The notes: generated from the letters alone by a model not told the origin. A DNA stretch of 64,000 nt from Yamagishiella unicocca (GCA_003116995.1 BDSL01000001.1:1054001-1118000); one strand, 5' to 3'; counted from the first letter of the stretch, positions 12,001 to 24,815 are shown. Program-made: numbers and translations.

Positions 12001-12490
12001 AAATAGATGAGCAGGCGCGCCGCGTACTTACAAAGGTGGCATATGACCGTCACATCACTGGCTCGGACGCGTCCTTCACCGTGACGGAGAACCGGGCATG
12101 TTTCTTCTCGTTACAAGCTGTTGCCCTGCATTCTGCAAGACGTCAGCCGTGTTGAGTTGCCTCATAAGATTCTGGATACGTGCTGAGCGTGGGAAGGGGA
12201 AGAGAGGGAGGGAGAGGCTAGTGCGCGTAAACCTAACCCCGTTCACCCCGATCTTTCGTTGCGGGTACGGGCTTGACCAGCAGCCCTTGTTATCAGTTGT
12301 GGCTGGGGCCACTAGTTTGCGCGAACCGTCAGCATTGAAACATCCGAAGCCCAAACCCGCACCAGGAAGGGGTGTTGCAGCCGTACACCACGCCTCCATG
12401 ATGCCGCTCTCCACGCCTCGATCCACGCGTTGGTTGTCTAACCGCCCGATCCACTCCCTCCCTGATTACCACGCCAGGTATCCTTCAACA
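12001..12490 (+). pseudogene. Decayed duplicate of exon 1 and part of intron 1 of the hydroxy-acid oxidase
   Basis: Positions 12004-12186 match 14889-15062 of the intact oxidase nearly base for base in blocks such as gagcaggcgcgcc and gagaaccgggcatgttt. The reading frame is broken: a stop lies just upstream of the aligned start, and small indels replace SRYKLLPR. Positions about 12225-12490 then match the intron 1 stretch at 16095-16400 (cctaacccc, acgccgctctcca, gatccac blocks). About 1.03 kb of intron 1 is missing from this copy, and exon 2 is not found after it. This is a non-functional tandem duplicate in the same orientation, about 3 kb upstream of the parent. Confidence 0.75.
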
Positions 12491-13251
12491 ACATGCACGT
12501 ACGTGTGTCTTTCACCTGCGTGCACACAGCCTGTCGTGACACAGTGCGTGACCGACACAGTGTAGTCACTTAGCTGTAGTCACTGTTCAAGTGCGTCGAC
12601 GTGCAGTGTCTTAGCAGGTCTTAGCGGATCTGTTGCTGCCGGACAAGCGATGCGATGCGATGAGTCTGTGGCCTGCATACGAGCATCGCCGTTGCCAGGA
12701 CTGTGTCGCGACCTGTCGCGACAAGCCGGTTCAGCATTTACCAGCACTGCCAGCTTGTCCCTGTCCGTGGAATCTCCCGGCTCGGGTTCCCCAACACGTT
12801 CAGCTCATTATAACAGGTGGTTCAAGTGCAGTTGCAGCGACATACGGTATGCATCACCATATCACGCTTCCTGATTTCCCCAGCCCCGCGCTGCTTCACC
12901 ACGTGGCCGACCGGCAGCATGGCGCGCGTGAGGTTGTATCCTTGCCAGGGAAGGACTAGTTGGACCCATTCGTAATCGCAGAGTGTACGGCTAGGATGGC
13001 CAGGGGCCGGAAGGCCGGGCGAAGGACCACCACGCCTTCAGGGGTACTCACATGCAGCATCTGCTATATCGTAGGCCAGCCAGCGCATACCGATACATTT
13101 CGGGAGACAGCACGACAGGGTGATCATGTACGACAGCCACGGTCGTAAGCCGCTCGGCGCTGTTATACCTGCAGTCGACTCCGATCGAGCATCGACCGTC
13201 TCGAGCATTACCTTGAGCTTACCTTTTTAGTGCAATCGAATGGCTGATAGT

Positions 13252-13294
13252 CATAGTATCCACACAGTGTGGATACTCATACAGGGATACTATG
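13252..13294. repeat. Short fold-back: near-perfect 23-nt palindrome with a third copy of the arm
   Basis: agtatccacac (13255-13265) and gtgtggatact (13267-13277) are reverse complements around a single base. The outer word catagtatcc recurs inverted as ggatactatg at 13285-13294. This looks like the end of a small inverted-repeat element. No partner copy was seen elsewhere. Confidence 0.6.
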
Positions 13295-13349
13295 TTGGCG
13301 CCTCTGTCAATAAGGAAGCGCCGCCAAAGTGGAGCGTGTTGGTAATCTT

Positions 13350-14150
13350 TCAGCACTCATGTACTCCGGGATCGAGGGTTCAGCGATACGCCCGGGGGAA
13401 AGACCCCGGGCCGGGCGCCTTTGGTTCCCTCAACAGAGCGCGCCTTGAAGTGCCGACACAGCCAGGCGCAGCACAGCGGCCACCGCTGTCCCCCCCGTGC
13501 CTCTCGAACGAACAGATCATGTTGTAACGGTGACAGTGGGTTCCAGACCAGGAGGTAGAACCATCGGGCACATCGCCTGACACTGAGAAAGACGGAGGAA
13601 ACAAAGACCGATATGCACCGGAACAAAGGCAAACCACCAGAACACCAAATCCACAGGCCGTAGGCACACAGAGCAGCAGCCAGTACCCCAGGGGGAATTT
13701 GCACTAGAGGCTCCCCTATCAGGAACTGACCACCAACCAACCTAACAGCCCAGCAACCGACGAACCAGTGAAGCGCCGCAACGATGCAATCATCGGGACC
13801 AGCCGCCTCTCATCCCCAAAAGCACGGACCCCTAGCAGGGCTCAACGGGCATATAGAGCCGGAAAGTAAGAAGCACGGGAAACCCCGCTCCCCAAGACAA
13901 CCCGGGCCGATCACGAATCCACCAGTACCTCAGCCGGTCCCCCGCACACAAGGCGACTGGCGACAACCCGCAAGAAGGGATGCCGAGGCCCCACTGTATC
14001 CCAGCCTTTCTGGGGAAGCCCCAACGCAGCAAAGCCCCTCAGAAGGGCCCAAAACTCCACCACCCCGCGGCGAATGGCACGATCCAGAAGACCAGCACAT
14101 GGGTGCATAGTCTTCGGGCACCTGGCCGCGCGCACATGCTGGGTTGACTG
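13350..14150. other. Unassigned insertion-like stretch ahead of the oxidase gene
   Basis: Base composition differs from the AT-richer flanks. No convincing ORF was recognised on either strand. Its right end (gtgcatagtcttcgggcacc, 14103-14122, and onward) matches 6709-6750 in a DCD-gene intron, which suggests a shared mobile-element end. Confidence 0.3.
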
Positions 14151-14795
14151 TCAAACAAACTGACCCGTCGACGGCCGGCTAAGGGAAATAGAAAGATACT
14201 AATATGCGGTAAAGTGTGGAGCGTGAAACGGAGGACCGGAGTGGCGAATAGGGACATGGTGGTGCGGGATGCACTGATGGCAGGCGACGCCCCAGCCCCT
14301 TCCTCGAAATGTCGCCGTAGCCATAAAATGTTTGTTGCCTATGCAGTCCTCCTGATAACGTCCTATGCACCTTCCTATCATAAGCCAACCATGGTGGCAA
14401 CGGTACTGTATGCGAGCGAGTGCTTCCATATCAATAGCCATTCCGCTGTCTGCCATTGTTCCATTCCTTAGGATAAGATGCTACAGTATCCTGTCCATCC
14501 TGACACGTGTGGCCCAGACGCACTTTATTTACGATTTACGATTTATTACATGTCGTACTGGCTCGCGCCAGTAGCATGCGTCCCCCCATAACGGACGTCC
14601 GTCAAAGGGCGCCCTTCTAGAACTAATACTAGAAAATCGGGATTATTCCCTTATGCAAGTCATCGACGTACTCTTGCGTCGTATACAAGCTGGCTCTCCG
14701 ACTATCATTCCTCAAATCTTACTGCTTGGAATGGTTGAATTGGTCATCTAACAAAACCGTGTGACGGTACATAGGTACATACCGAAGGCTCCAGT

Positions 14796-17700
14796 ATGTC
14801 GGGTATGTCGCTTGCCACTAGCCAAGGAGCTGGTGGCACAGGAGCTGCACCGGCCTCTGCGCTGAGCTTCTTAAACCTTGAAGAGGTAGAGGAGCAGGCG
14901 CGCCACGTCCTTCCAAAGATGGCCTACGACTATTACAGCACCGGCTCAGATACGTGCTTTACAGTTGCGGAGAACCGGGCATGTTTCTCACGTTACAAGC
15001 TGCTGCCCCGTATCCTGCGAGACGTCAGCCGTGTTGACACATGCCATGAAATCCTGGGTACGTGCTAAGCGCGTGGGTAAGGGAAGACTGGTAGGGAGGG
15101 GTTGGTGCGGAGTTGGGAAGAGGGTGCAACCGAGGTAGGATGCGTCAAAGGGGTGGTCACGGGGATGCGAAAACTATCATATTCCGGACTTGAAAATGTA
15201 GATGTAGGTTGGTTTGGATGTGGATACGAACTGGCGGGGGGTGGATGCTTCTTGGGGCGGGATGCTTCCTTGCGGAGATGTGGATGTGGGCCCAGCGTGG
15301 GTGACGATGCGTGCTGGCGGAGATGTGGATGCGTGATTAGTGTAGATGCGGATGCCTGCTGCCAAGGTAGGAGCGACGACGATGTTGTCTTCACAAAAGC
15401 CGTTCGCAGCTCAAAACGAAATTCATAAGGCGGTGGTCGCAACTGTTGTAAAACGCTGCGTAGTAGTATAGTAACACGCGTGCCTGCCTACATGTGAGGG
15501 GGCGCGTCGATGCGATTGCAATCATGTGTCGGGGTCCCTGGGCGGTTGGCGGAGCCAGCGGTTTCTGGGGTCGGGGGCTCTGCCACGGGTTTATCCTGGC
15601 CGTTTATTTTCCCCGTTGCGCGCAAGTGGGTCCATAGTGCCGTGAGCATGGGATAGTATCCCGGGCAGTGTTGTTAGGGCGGTGCGGGTAACGAGAAGAC
15701 ACGCTTTCATGACATAAGGGGGGGAGGCTTGCATCAGGCGGCCGGGTTTGGAGGCGGCCGGGGAGAGCATTGGATGGCGTGCAAAAGGCTCCGCAAGTGT
15801 GCCCATTGCACCTGGTGTACGACAACGTAAGGCACGGTAAGGCAGCTACCCGTAACAAGCAGCAACGGGAAAACGTAAAGCGCTTGACTAGGGAATTCGT
15901 GCAGCACCAGGGATGTGACTGCAACCGTCCAGGAGATGTGGAAATGTGTGATGCGTGCGACCAGGGATGTGGATGTGTGTGACTGGGGATGCAAACGGCG
16001 GGGGCAGGTTTGGCGGATGGATGTGGAGGCATACGTCCGACCAAAAAATGATGCATTACCGTGGGGTCTCAGAGGATGCGCGGCTGCCTTAAGACCTAAC
16101 CCCATTTCCTGCGGGTAAGGGCTTGGTGCAAAGGTATCAGAGCCCCAGGATTTCTAGCATTTTTGTTTTGGCTGATGCCATTCGTATCGACGAAACCGTC
16201 AACTATAAACGTCCGACTGTATGGCATTGAACAGCTTAAGTCCAAACCCACGCCTATCAAGCGAGGTTCAGTCGGACCGCGCACACAAGCCGCACTCCAT
16301 AACGCCGCTCTCCATCCCCCCCCGGCCTCCCAATACACATCCTGGTTACTCTACCATCTGATCCACGCCCTCTGATTAGTGACATCAAAGATCCTTCAAA
16401 AATGCCGCTACAGCAGCGACACACGTATTTGCAACACCGGCATCCCCGCGCACCCCGACCTCCCACCCCTACCTCAGGCATCCGCTCCTCCATGCCGGTC
16501 TGGGTCGCCCCCATGGCCATGCACGGACTGGCGCACACGGGCCGGGAGGTGGCCACGTGCCGGGGTGCAGCCGCCCGCGGAGTGCCCTTCACCTTCTCCA
16601 CGGTGGCCACATCCTCCCTGGCGGACATCCAGGGCGCAGGCAACACCGCGGCCGTGTTCCAGCTCTACGTCATCAGGTGGGTCAGCTGCTGCTGACTGAT
16701 GACCGGCATATATCAAAGGGATCATGTCTTGCTGGATGTGGGTCGGGGCTCGGGAGTCGTGCTGCTGCAGTTGCGGCTCTCATTGCCGCCCCTACCACTG
16801 CGGACCGTGCTGCATCATCCTGACTCCGTCTCTCAGACTGCCTCGGGGAGCTGCAGCTCTGCTGCCTCAGCAACCGCTGCTGCCGTCGCGCATCCACGGC
16901 TACCCCTGCCACTGTTAGCGCTGACATGGCCGTCCGCTGCTGCCGTCGCGGCTGCCTGGTGCCTTGTTGCCGCAGGAACCGCGATGTGGTGCGTAGATGG
17001 GTGACGGAGGCGGAGGCCCGCGGCTTCCGTGCCCTCATGGTGACTGTGGACGCGCAGCGGCTGGGCAACCGGGAGGCGGACGCGCGTAACAAGTACGTGA
17101 CTATAAGGCTGGGCGGGAAGGCGCGGGGCCGAGCGGCAAAAACGACGCGTTCGCGAGGGCTGGGGACCCCCTTGCGGAAGAGACGAGGACTCCCGCCCGA
17201 CGACGACACACCCCTCTCGCCTTTCAGGTTCACATTGCCGCCCGGCCTGGCGCTGCGCAACCTGGAGTACCTGTCGGACGGCTCCACGGCCCAGGCGCGC
17301 GACTCGGGGGACGGGTCGGGCCTAATGCGGCTGTTCGCCGCTGAGGTGGACGACTCGTTGACTTGGGAGTTTATTCCCTGGCTGCGATCCATCACTAAGC
17401 TGCCGATTATTGTCAAGGTGCGTCGAGGAAGGAAAACCGTCGAATCCACGTAGGTGGGGAAACCCGTGCCGTGGGGTGGGGGAGTGCAGGAGGAGGGGAG
17501 GAGACGGGGCCCGCAGGAGGGAAGGTATGGCGCCAGGGTGCTCGATGTCGCTGGCACGAACGGCTGGGGCCGGGGCCAGAGCCGAACCCAAGGCGACAGG
17601 CAGCACCAGCTCGCTTGACCTCAATCGTCTGCCCGGCGGATGCTGTAAGGTGCTGTAGCCATCTTCCTGTCCGCCTGCGCTCAGGGTTTACTGGCCCCAG

Positions 17701-18364
17701 CCGATGCGGAGCTGGCGCTGCAGTACGGTGTCGACGGCATCGTGGTGTCCAACCACGGCGGCCGCCAGCTCGACTTCTCGCCCAGCGGCCTGGAGATGCT
17801 GCCGGCAGTGGTGGCGGCGGTGCGGGGTCGCGTGCCGGTGCTGGTGGACGGCGGCATACGGAGGGGTACGGACGTCATTAAGGTGCGCCGGGTATAGATT
17901 TGCTGTTACGGTTTTGCTCCGAAACCGCCTGACCCACATCCCTTAGGCCCCTATTTACCGCTCCTATCTGCCGCCACGCCCGGCCTGCAACACCGCAGGC
18001 TCTGGCCCTCGGTGCGTCAGCGGTGCTGTTGGGACGGCCGGTGCTGTACGGCTTGGCGGTGGGCGGCCAGGCGGGTGTGGAGCGGGTGCTGCAGCTGTTG
18101 CAAAGCGAGATCGAGCTGTCCATGGCGCTGGCCGGGTGTGCATCGCTGCGGGAAATCGGGCCGCACCTGCTGCTGGCGCCGCCCGGAGTGACCCTAGCGC
18201 AAGGGTGCAGCTGCGGGGCAGGCGCGACTGGAGCAGGGGCTGGAGGCGGCGACGGGCGGCCGCGGTGTGGCGGCGCTGCTGCCTGCTGCGGCGGCGGGGC
18301 GATAACAGCCGAGGGTGCGAGCGGCCGGTACGCTAGACCTGTCTTGCCGGTGTCTCGGCTGTAG
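14796..18364 (+). CDS. Peroxisomal FMN-dependent (S)-2-hydroxy-acid oxidase (glycolate oxidase family)
   Basis: Oxidises a 2-hydroxy acid such as glycolate or lactate to the 2-oxo acid with FMN, releasing hydrogen peroxide. Six exons in phase: 14796-15057, 16478-16676, 16976-17092, 17228-17417, 17685-17882, 17999-18364, giving 443 residues. Family landmarks: DYYSTG with the N-terminal Tyr (46/47), [11 protein letters not shown] (97-107), FQLYV with Tyr151, [13 protein letters not shown] (177-189), Lys256 in PIIVK, and SNHGGRQLD with His280 and Arg283. The Lys-His-Arg spacing equals that of spinach glycolate oxidase. The C-terminus is SRL, a canonical PTS1 peroxisomal signal, after a Gly/Ala/Cys-rich tail longer than usual. 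The first ATG is chosen, since a second Met follows at residue 4. Intron 1 is 1.4 kb. Glycolate versus lactate preference cannot be read from the sequence. The main mitochondrial glycolate dehydrogenase of these algae is a different protein. Confidence 0.93.
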
Positions 18365-20748
18365 GAGACGGAGGACACGTTTGGGACACGTGTTGGGCGA
18401 GCATCCCGAAGAACTTGGGTTGGCTAAAGGAAACCTGTGGACACGGCCCGTCGACGTCAAGCTAGAGGGAAACACACAAACCATCGGTCAAGTTCGCTTT
18501 ATTATCAAAGCGCATATGGGAGACCTTGCATGGTGGGGCGAGACGCGTCAAAGCCCGGCGCCGTGAGGACCGGTATACTTTATGCGTCTTGGCCGGCAAG
18601 CGTCCATTCCCAGCGTGTGGCTCAAACCACGCTGCCCTGGCTACTGAGGACTCGCGCCGACACCAACAACAGCACCCGCAAGCCCACAGCCGAAACGCAA
18701 GCGTACGAAAGGCCTTTGCTATATCCCGAATGCAAGCGTACAAAAGGCGGTTGCTACGCTCTGGCCAGAACGCAGTCGCGAAGCATTTGGAAGGGGAAGG
18801 AGCAGCGCGTGAGGCAGCGAAACGGATGTAGAGGGGCCAAAGCAACGAAGAAGCCGACGTGGCGTGATAGTAGTAACTGTTACAGTGACGTGGCGTGGTG
18901 ATTGAAACTGAACCGACCGTCAGTTCGCCAGATATGCCTAGCGGGGTACGTCAGGTGGTCGTACAGTTGTACGATGGTAAGTCGCAAAGTTGCGAAACAT
19001 GCCTGCAGGCCGGTTGAATGCGTGTGCGACAATTTGGCAAGGATGTGGCGGCATAAGCGGGTGGTAGCGACAAGGGCAGGGGCGCAGGGTGTTGGCAGTG
19101 CGCGGTCCATGCGAGACGGATCCCCACAGCACTGCCGAACCTGGCTCGGCGCCGCCCGCAACACGGCACCGGACGGGGGGCGCAGCAGGACAGGGGTTTT
19201 TGGGAGTTTGTGAGGAAACCTGTGTACACGACGTAGGAAAAGGAGGAGGAACACTAGCCAGAGAAAAATACCCTTCCACTCCGTCGATGCGGGGTTTAGG
19301 GAGAGCGCAATGATTGCACGAGCGTTTGGGAGGGTATACATTGCGGTGTGCTGTGATGCATCCGACCTGCGTCCAAGTGGAGATTTCAGGTTTGTCCAAA
19401 AGTGACTCTTGCCATAGTGATTGAACCCTTTGGGATACCTCGAGCATTGCATCATGTGAGGCGGTCACGGCTTTGCGTTTTCATTTTGCGCGCCAACGCC
19501 ATGTCTACGTAGGATACTGTGGTTTAGAGTTACGGCTGGGGAAGCTCAAGGATCTGTGTTCTTGTAGCGCAGGACCGAGTTCATGACGTTATTGTCCTTG
19601 GGGGGGGGGGCAGTCTACGTAAATCCCCGCGAGCGCCGCGCTGTTAAGTGCCCATCAGTGGCACTCGGGAGCCGACCCGATGCGTCTGTCCCCAATAAAT
19701 CCAATTTGGTAGTTGTGTATGCGATTATACGGCCATGTAAGCTCTATCAACCATCACCGTACTGACCATATGCGCATCGACAGTTGGCCTGGCTAACTAT
19801 ATTTATCTAACTAGTTGCAGCTCGCTCTCGTCAACCCTTAATCGGATATTCCTTTTGTTGGCGACAGAAGGTGGCTTGGACCGAGACATCGCGTTTTGGA
19901 GCTTTACGTGACCGCAAGCCTAACTGCAGTTCTCTTTCCCCGAAAACCAAATACCGCAGGCGATAGGACGTCATTCATTTAGTGTTGCTACAAAGCACCA
20001 ACCGCTCACCAGCGTCTGCAATCACGACGCGGCGCAATGGCACGACTATGCAGGCCTCCCTGAGGAGAGTCCCGAAGCTAGATCACAGCTACCACGAGCA
20101 CTCCGGCAGCGCTTCAACTGCTGGCACTTTGATGCGCTCTTGCTAAACCGGAGAGGTGCTGTCCTCCACCCCTCAACACCCGGCCACACCGGGGCCCAAC
20201 GCCCACGCACATTCAGCTGTCTTGCTGCGGCCATCCAACAAGACCCTGCGATGCTCGGGTCCCTAACCGCGCACGCGAGTCAGTCAGGCAATCTAGAGAT
20301 AGTCCGTCATCCGATAAGTTCAAACCGCCTGTCGCAGCAGCAGGATCTCCTGCAGTAGCTACATCGTCATCTGCAAACGTCACATCACATCAGAAAGCAC
20401 CGCGGCGGCCAATTCGACCGTAGTGTGCACGTGGAACACACTAAAACTGCGCCGTGCGTCGCTCGGCATCGTCGATATTTTCGCGGGCGACACTTCCTCA
20501 CCTGACACCATGCACAGCCTCGACAGAACGTACCGCCGAGCCCCTATCTGGCCAACCTGGAACGGCTTCGTTACACGCGGTAACGACCTGACGGCGCTGG
20601 CACCAGCATATCATCCTCCCCCGATATGCCCGAACGTTCAAGCCTGAGCTAAACCGCTGCAGTACAGAGCATCCAAGGTCCAGGCTTTCCCGGTAGTAAG
20701 CTGGCCCTGCAGAGACAACTGCTTGGACACGGATCCTCAGAAAGCCGC
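18365..20748. other. Convergent intergenic region between the oxidase and SEC61 alpha
   Basis: This 2.4-kb stretch must hold both 3' UTRs. A stretch at about 20045-20360 reads on the plus strand as a partial ORF (RFNCWHFDALLLNRRG region) that could be a mobile-element remnant, but I cannot assign it. A run of ten G lies near 19600. Confidence 0.4.
20571..20575 (-). terminator. TGTAA polyadenylation signal of SEC61 alpha
   Basis: TGTAA on the minus strand lies about 175 nt past the SEC61 alpha stop, a typical position for the Chlamydomonas-type signal. Confidence 0.4.
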
Positions 20749-22485
20749 TTAGAACAACGCCCCTGGGGCCTGAGCCTTCTCCTTTTCATATGTCTCGAAG
20801 TACTGGTAGATGATGGTGACGGCCAGTAGGATACCGGTGCCCGAGCCAATGGCGCCCATGAAGTCAGCCACAATCGTCAAGGCTCCAATGCACATGCCGC
20901 CGAAGGCAGCCGCGATGGGAATGTACCGGTTCAGCTCCTTCTTGAGCGAGGCAGTGGTGTCGCGGTGACCCTGAATGAACATCTGCTGCTCCTTCAGCTG
21001 CTTAGCGACGTCGCTGGCGCTGCTGCCAGACACCTCAATCCAGGTCTTGGAAAACAGGGCGCACGCCGTGAGCATGAACGTCACATAGAAGAGGGCGTGC
21101 AGCGGGTTCTGAGCCACCTCCGTCAGGCTGCTTGGCGGCGAGATGTAGTACACCAGTCCGCCAACAGGGATCATCTGGCCACCACCGTACTCGGTCTGCT
21201 GCCAGCGACCCAGTAGCTGCACCAGGAAGTTGCCACCGTACCGCTTGTACAGAAGCTGGGAGATGAAGTACAGGTTCGAAACCAGAGCAGACTGCAGGAT
21301 GATGGGCATGTTGGAGGTATAAAACAACTTAATCGGGTAGTTGCCCTGTTGGCCGCGGGCGCGCTTGTTGCGGACGGGCAGGTCGACGCGGAAGCCCTGG
21401 AAGTAAATGACCACCAAGAACACCGCGATGGTGGCCAGCAGGTTGGTCATGTTCGGCAGGTTGCTCCGGTAGAAGGCCTCCTTGAGGGCACGGACCTGGC
21501 GTTGGATGCGTAGTGGGGGACAGGATAAGGATAAGTGAGCACGTGGAATAATGCGTGGCAGGCGGGCTCGCACAGAAGGACACGTTGGCAAGAAACAGAG
21601 AGGCAGGGACTTGTTGGTGGAGGGAGGTGCTGGCATTGCGGGGGGATGTATGCAGGGGCGAAGATGACCTGGCGTTTGGGTTTGGTAATCGACGGGTGGT
21701 AGGTACTGCACGATCATATGGGTGCAATGAATGGATAAGGGCGCGTAATATATGTAGGGTTCTAACAGAATGTGACTGCGCTGGGCCATCGATCGCCTCA
21801 CCTTGTCAGACCGGGTGATGAGGAGGTGGAACATGGCGATGATAGCGCCCTCGAACTCGGCACCGCGGGCACTCTGGATGGTGTACGGGCTAAAGGCCTT
21901 CCAGATGATCGACTCGCAGATGTTCGTGGCGATGAAGAGAGAAATACCGGACCCGAGGCCGTAGCCCTTCTGCAGCAGCTCGTCCAGGCAAATGACGATA
22001 ATGCCGGCGAAGAACAGCTGCGTGATGATCAGGATGGCGTTCATCGGGCCGAGGTCACGGACGTCACCATACATGCCGGAAACCACGTAGGCGACGGCCT
22101 CGCCAATAGTGATCAGGACACCAAGGAGTTTCTGCGCGCCATTCAGCAGCTCGCGGTCCGCCTTTACGCTGTTGTCTACGTCGATAATCTTGGAGCCAGC
22201 AAGAAGCTGCATGACTAGACCAGAGGTGACGATCGGGCTGATGCCGAGCTCCATACATGTACCACGGTTGGATGCCATGATAACTCGCACCCAGTAGAAG
22301 GGGTCCGAGCTAGAATTTGTCTTGATGCCATAAAGAGGCAGCTGGGAACACACAAGGAAGATGAACAGCGTCACCGCTGTGTACAGGAACTTCTCCCTGA
22401 ACGGCACGCGCCGGTCGGCTTGCTGCACATCGGGCAGCACCGAGAGGAAAGGCCGAACAAGGTTGAGCGGCCGAAAGCCCGCCAT
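20749..22485 (-). CDS. SEC61A: SEC61 alpha, channel subunit of the ER protein translocon
   Basis: Forms the ER membrane channel through which secretory and membrane proteins pass, with SEC61 beta and gamma. Two exons (21802-22485 and 20749-21495) join in phase after RSDK, giving 476 residues, the standard length for this very conserved family. Visible signatures: the start [20 protein letters not shown], the plug region after [58 protein letters not shown], and the C-terminal [20 protein letters not shown]. About ten hydrophobic spans are apparent. The 306-bp intron stays open in frame by chance but lies exactly where the conserved protein is continuous ([11 protein letters not shown]). Upstream 22486-22680 is the likely 5' UTR and promoter. 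Confidence 0.98.
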   Translation of the reverse strand: MAGFRPLNLVRPFLSVLPDVQQADRRVPFREKFLYTAVTLFIFLVCSQLPLYGIKTNSSSDPFYWVRVIMASNRGTCMELGISPIVTSGLVMQLLAGSKIIDVDNSVKADRELLNGAQKLLGVLITIGEAVAYVVSGMYGDVRDLGPMNAILIITQLFFAGIIVICLDELLQKGYGLGSGISLFIATNICESIIWKAFSPYTIQSARGAEFEGAIIAMFHLLITRSDKVRRSMAQRSHILLEPYIYYAPLSIHCTHMIVQYLPPVDYQTQTPGHLRPCIHPPAMPAPPSTNKSLPLCFLPTCPSVRARLPRIIPRAHLSLSCPPLRIQRQVRALKEAFYRSNLPNMTNLLATIAVFLVVIYFQGFRVDLPVRNKRARGQQGNYPIKLFYTSNMPIILQSALVSNLYFISQLLYKRYGGNFLVQLLGRWQQTEYGGGQMIPVGGLVYYISPPSSLTEVAQNPLHALFYVTFMLTACALFSKTWIEVSGSSASDVAKQLKEQQMFIQGHRDTTASLKKELNRYIPIAAAFGGMCIGALTIVADFMGAIGSGTGILLAVTIIYQYFETYEKEKAQAPGALF

Positions 22486-22689
22486 TGTTTTCTCCTTTGC
22501 AGTCCCAGGTCAGATCTGACACGCCTAAGGGTAAGACGCGCGCCCAGAGGGACAACTATCGCAGAGCGATCTGAGCTTGCGCTACGGGGGCGTAGCGCTG
22601 AGAGCACTGTCGCGTCGAAAGTATTGCCAATTAGTATATAAAGGAGCATCAACTACTCCTATACAAGTTATAGGAACATACAAGTGAGC

Positions 22690-24100
22690 CAGAGAGACTT
22701 AAAAGTCTCATTGTCATGGACGGGCCTTATGATAGGGACAGGGTGGCCTGGACTGTAGCGCCAAATGCAGAGTTAGGCTTATTCGACAACTCAAACAAAC
22801 AATCAGGACACCAGTTTAATTCATTGTCCCACTGAGTCACGAGCAAAGACAGGGACCTCCATGGCAGTAGCAAGGACTGCGCGTCACTCCTCGTACCCAA
22901 AAAGCTGCTTTCCGTGATCCTTTACATCCCAATAGTATCTGATGACACAGCAGTACCGGCTATGCGCCTCCTCCGTGGCGCTGTGGAGTACCTCGTGCAT
23001 GCTATGCTACGAACGATAGTACACCGCTTGCCAGCTTAACCTCTCATATCACATACCGGCTCCTTCAACATGACCTTGCTCCGTCTAGGTCTGTAAGCAC
23101 CCAGTTTTGAGGACGAAGGCTACAATGTGTCTCCGGTCGCTGTGCGGGACCCACGCGGGGCCGCTTGGTGTACGGCATGAGGCAGTGAGTTGGTGCAGAC
23201 TCGTGTCCTCCGTAACCTTCCATTGTACTTGCGATACCCAGTTATGCACGCGGTGAACAGCCTCCTGTCTACACACCACCATTACGCCTCCTGCATCACG
23301 TCGTACGTGTGGCTACTTGCATTCTCGAGGACGGAGAACGGGAGTTTAAGCAACCCGAAGGTACGTTCAGCGTCGCTGCTGTCTGGCCACACCTGGTATG
23401 GGGCTATCTCGGTGCCGACATACGCGTGTAGGGACGTCCGCATGCATAGATTGTGCTTCGGTCCCCACTTACCGCAAACAAAAGCCCGCGCAAGCCCGTC
23501 ACACTCGTGCTCCGCCGGAAGTGCTGAGCCCTACATGCCGTAGACTATGGTGCCCCTGCTAGAAAGCATGGGCTCCGCCCCGCCTTCGAGCTGCGGTCCT
23601 TGTCTCCTGCAGTCCAACGTCATGTCAACACTCGTTGGCCACATCCGCAGCAATGAAGGTAGACGCGCAGCCTAGTCGCTCCTAGGTTCTTGCAGCGTGT
23701 TTTTTATCGTATGCGTGCAGTCCACAGCCAGCTGCCCGCCTCCAACAAGGAAACGGAATAAGCCCTGCGGAGAGGCGGCGTTGATGGCCGTTGAGGCGGC
23801 GGTGGGGGAGAAGTGTCAAGGTAAGTCGCTGGGCACAGCCGGCCGGGGTTTGAGAAGAAAAATCCGCGGGATCAGCAAAAGAGCGTTGGGCGAAAAGTCT
23901 GCTGGCGCGCACGGGAGGCTGCTGCGGGGCGAGGCACAAGGGTGGAGGGATCATACCGGTAGCCATACGTGGGTTGGCGCGTCCAAGAGTGGACATCACC
24001 GTTGTCACACTTGCTCCAGCTACCCGCGAGACGCAGGGCTTGTCTCCGTCCCATGGAGTCATGCGATGGCGGGGTGAGCTGAGGCCAGGGGATCAACTTG
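22690..24100. other. Region upstream of SEC61 alpha without a recognisable gene
   Basis: Only short open frames appear on both strands (for example 23190-23543 plus and 23682-24062 in both directions). None carries motifs or splice partners I can support. Confidence 0.4.
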
Positions 24101-24159
24101 GGCCAGCGGCGCAGGCATGATGGCTGGCTGGCAACTGCAACCGGTATGATGGGACGCAC

Positions 24160-24262
24160 AGGGTATGCTTGCAGGGGTATACTTGCAGGCATATGCTTGC
24201 AGGAGTATGCTTGCAGGCATATGCTTGCAGGAGTATACTTGCAGGCATATGCTTGCCCATGG
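24160..24262. repeat. Tandem repeat, ~20-bp cattgcag-type unit
   Basis: Alternating copies of gcatatgcttgcag and gagtatgcttgcag (about five) precede a different, larger minisatellite. Each unit holds the palindrome catatg or a variant. Confidence 0.85.
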
Positions 24263-24815
24263 GTGGGAGGCCCGTGGGGTGGAGGCCTGCAGGTGGGAGG
24301 CCTGCGGGTGGGAGGCCCACGGGTCGGAGACCCGCGGGTCGGAGACCCGCGGGTTAGAGCCCCACGGGTCGGAGGTGGATGGGTCGGAGACCTACGGGTC
24401 GGAGGCACACGGGTCGGAGGCCTATGGGTCGGGGGCCCACGGGTCGCAGGCCCTCGGGTTGGAGGCTTGCGGGTGGGAGGTGGATGGGTCGGAGGCCGGG
24501 TTGGAGACCCACGGGTTGGAGGCCCGCAGGTTGGAGGCCCATGGATTAGAGGCCCACACGTCAAGAGGTGGATGGGTCGGAGGCCCACGGGTCGCAGGCC
24601 CATGGGTCGGAGGCCGACGGGTCGGAGGTGCACGGGTCGAAGGGAGGCCCATGGGTTGGAGGCCCGCGGGTCAGAGGCCCACGGGTTGGAGGCCAACGGG
24701 TCGGCGGTCGATGGGTCGGAGGCCCACGGGTCGGAGGCCCATGGGTCGGAGGCCCACGGGTCGGAGGCCCACGGGTCGGAGGCCCATGGGTTGGAGGCCC
24801 ATAGGTGCATGGAGG
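24262..24815. repeat. Long 15-bp minisatellite (ggaggcccacgggtc unit)
   Basis: About 35 variable copies of ggaggcccacgggtc run for 550 bp. Because 15 is a multiple of three, all six frames stay open over long stretches. The resulting 60-325 residue ORFs are artefacts of the repeat. Confidence 0.92.

Noticed and set aside
18365..20748. Additional genes between the oxidase and SEC61 alpha
   Set aside because: Only short frames without conserved motifs; none could be extended by in-phase splicing.
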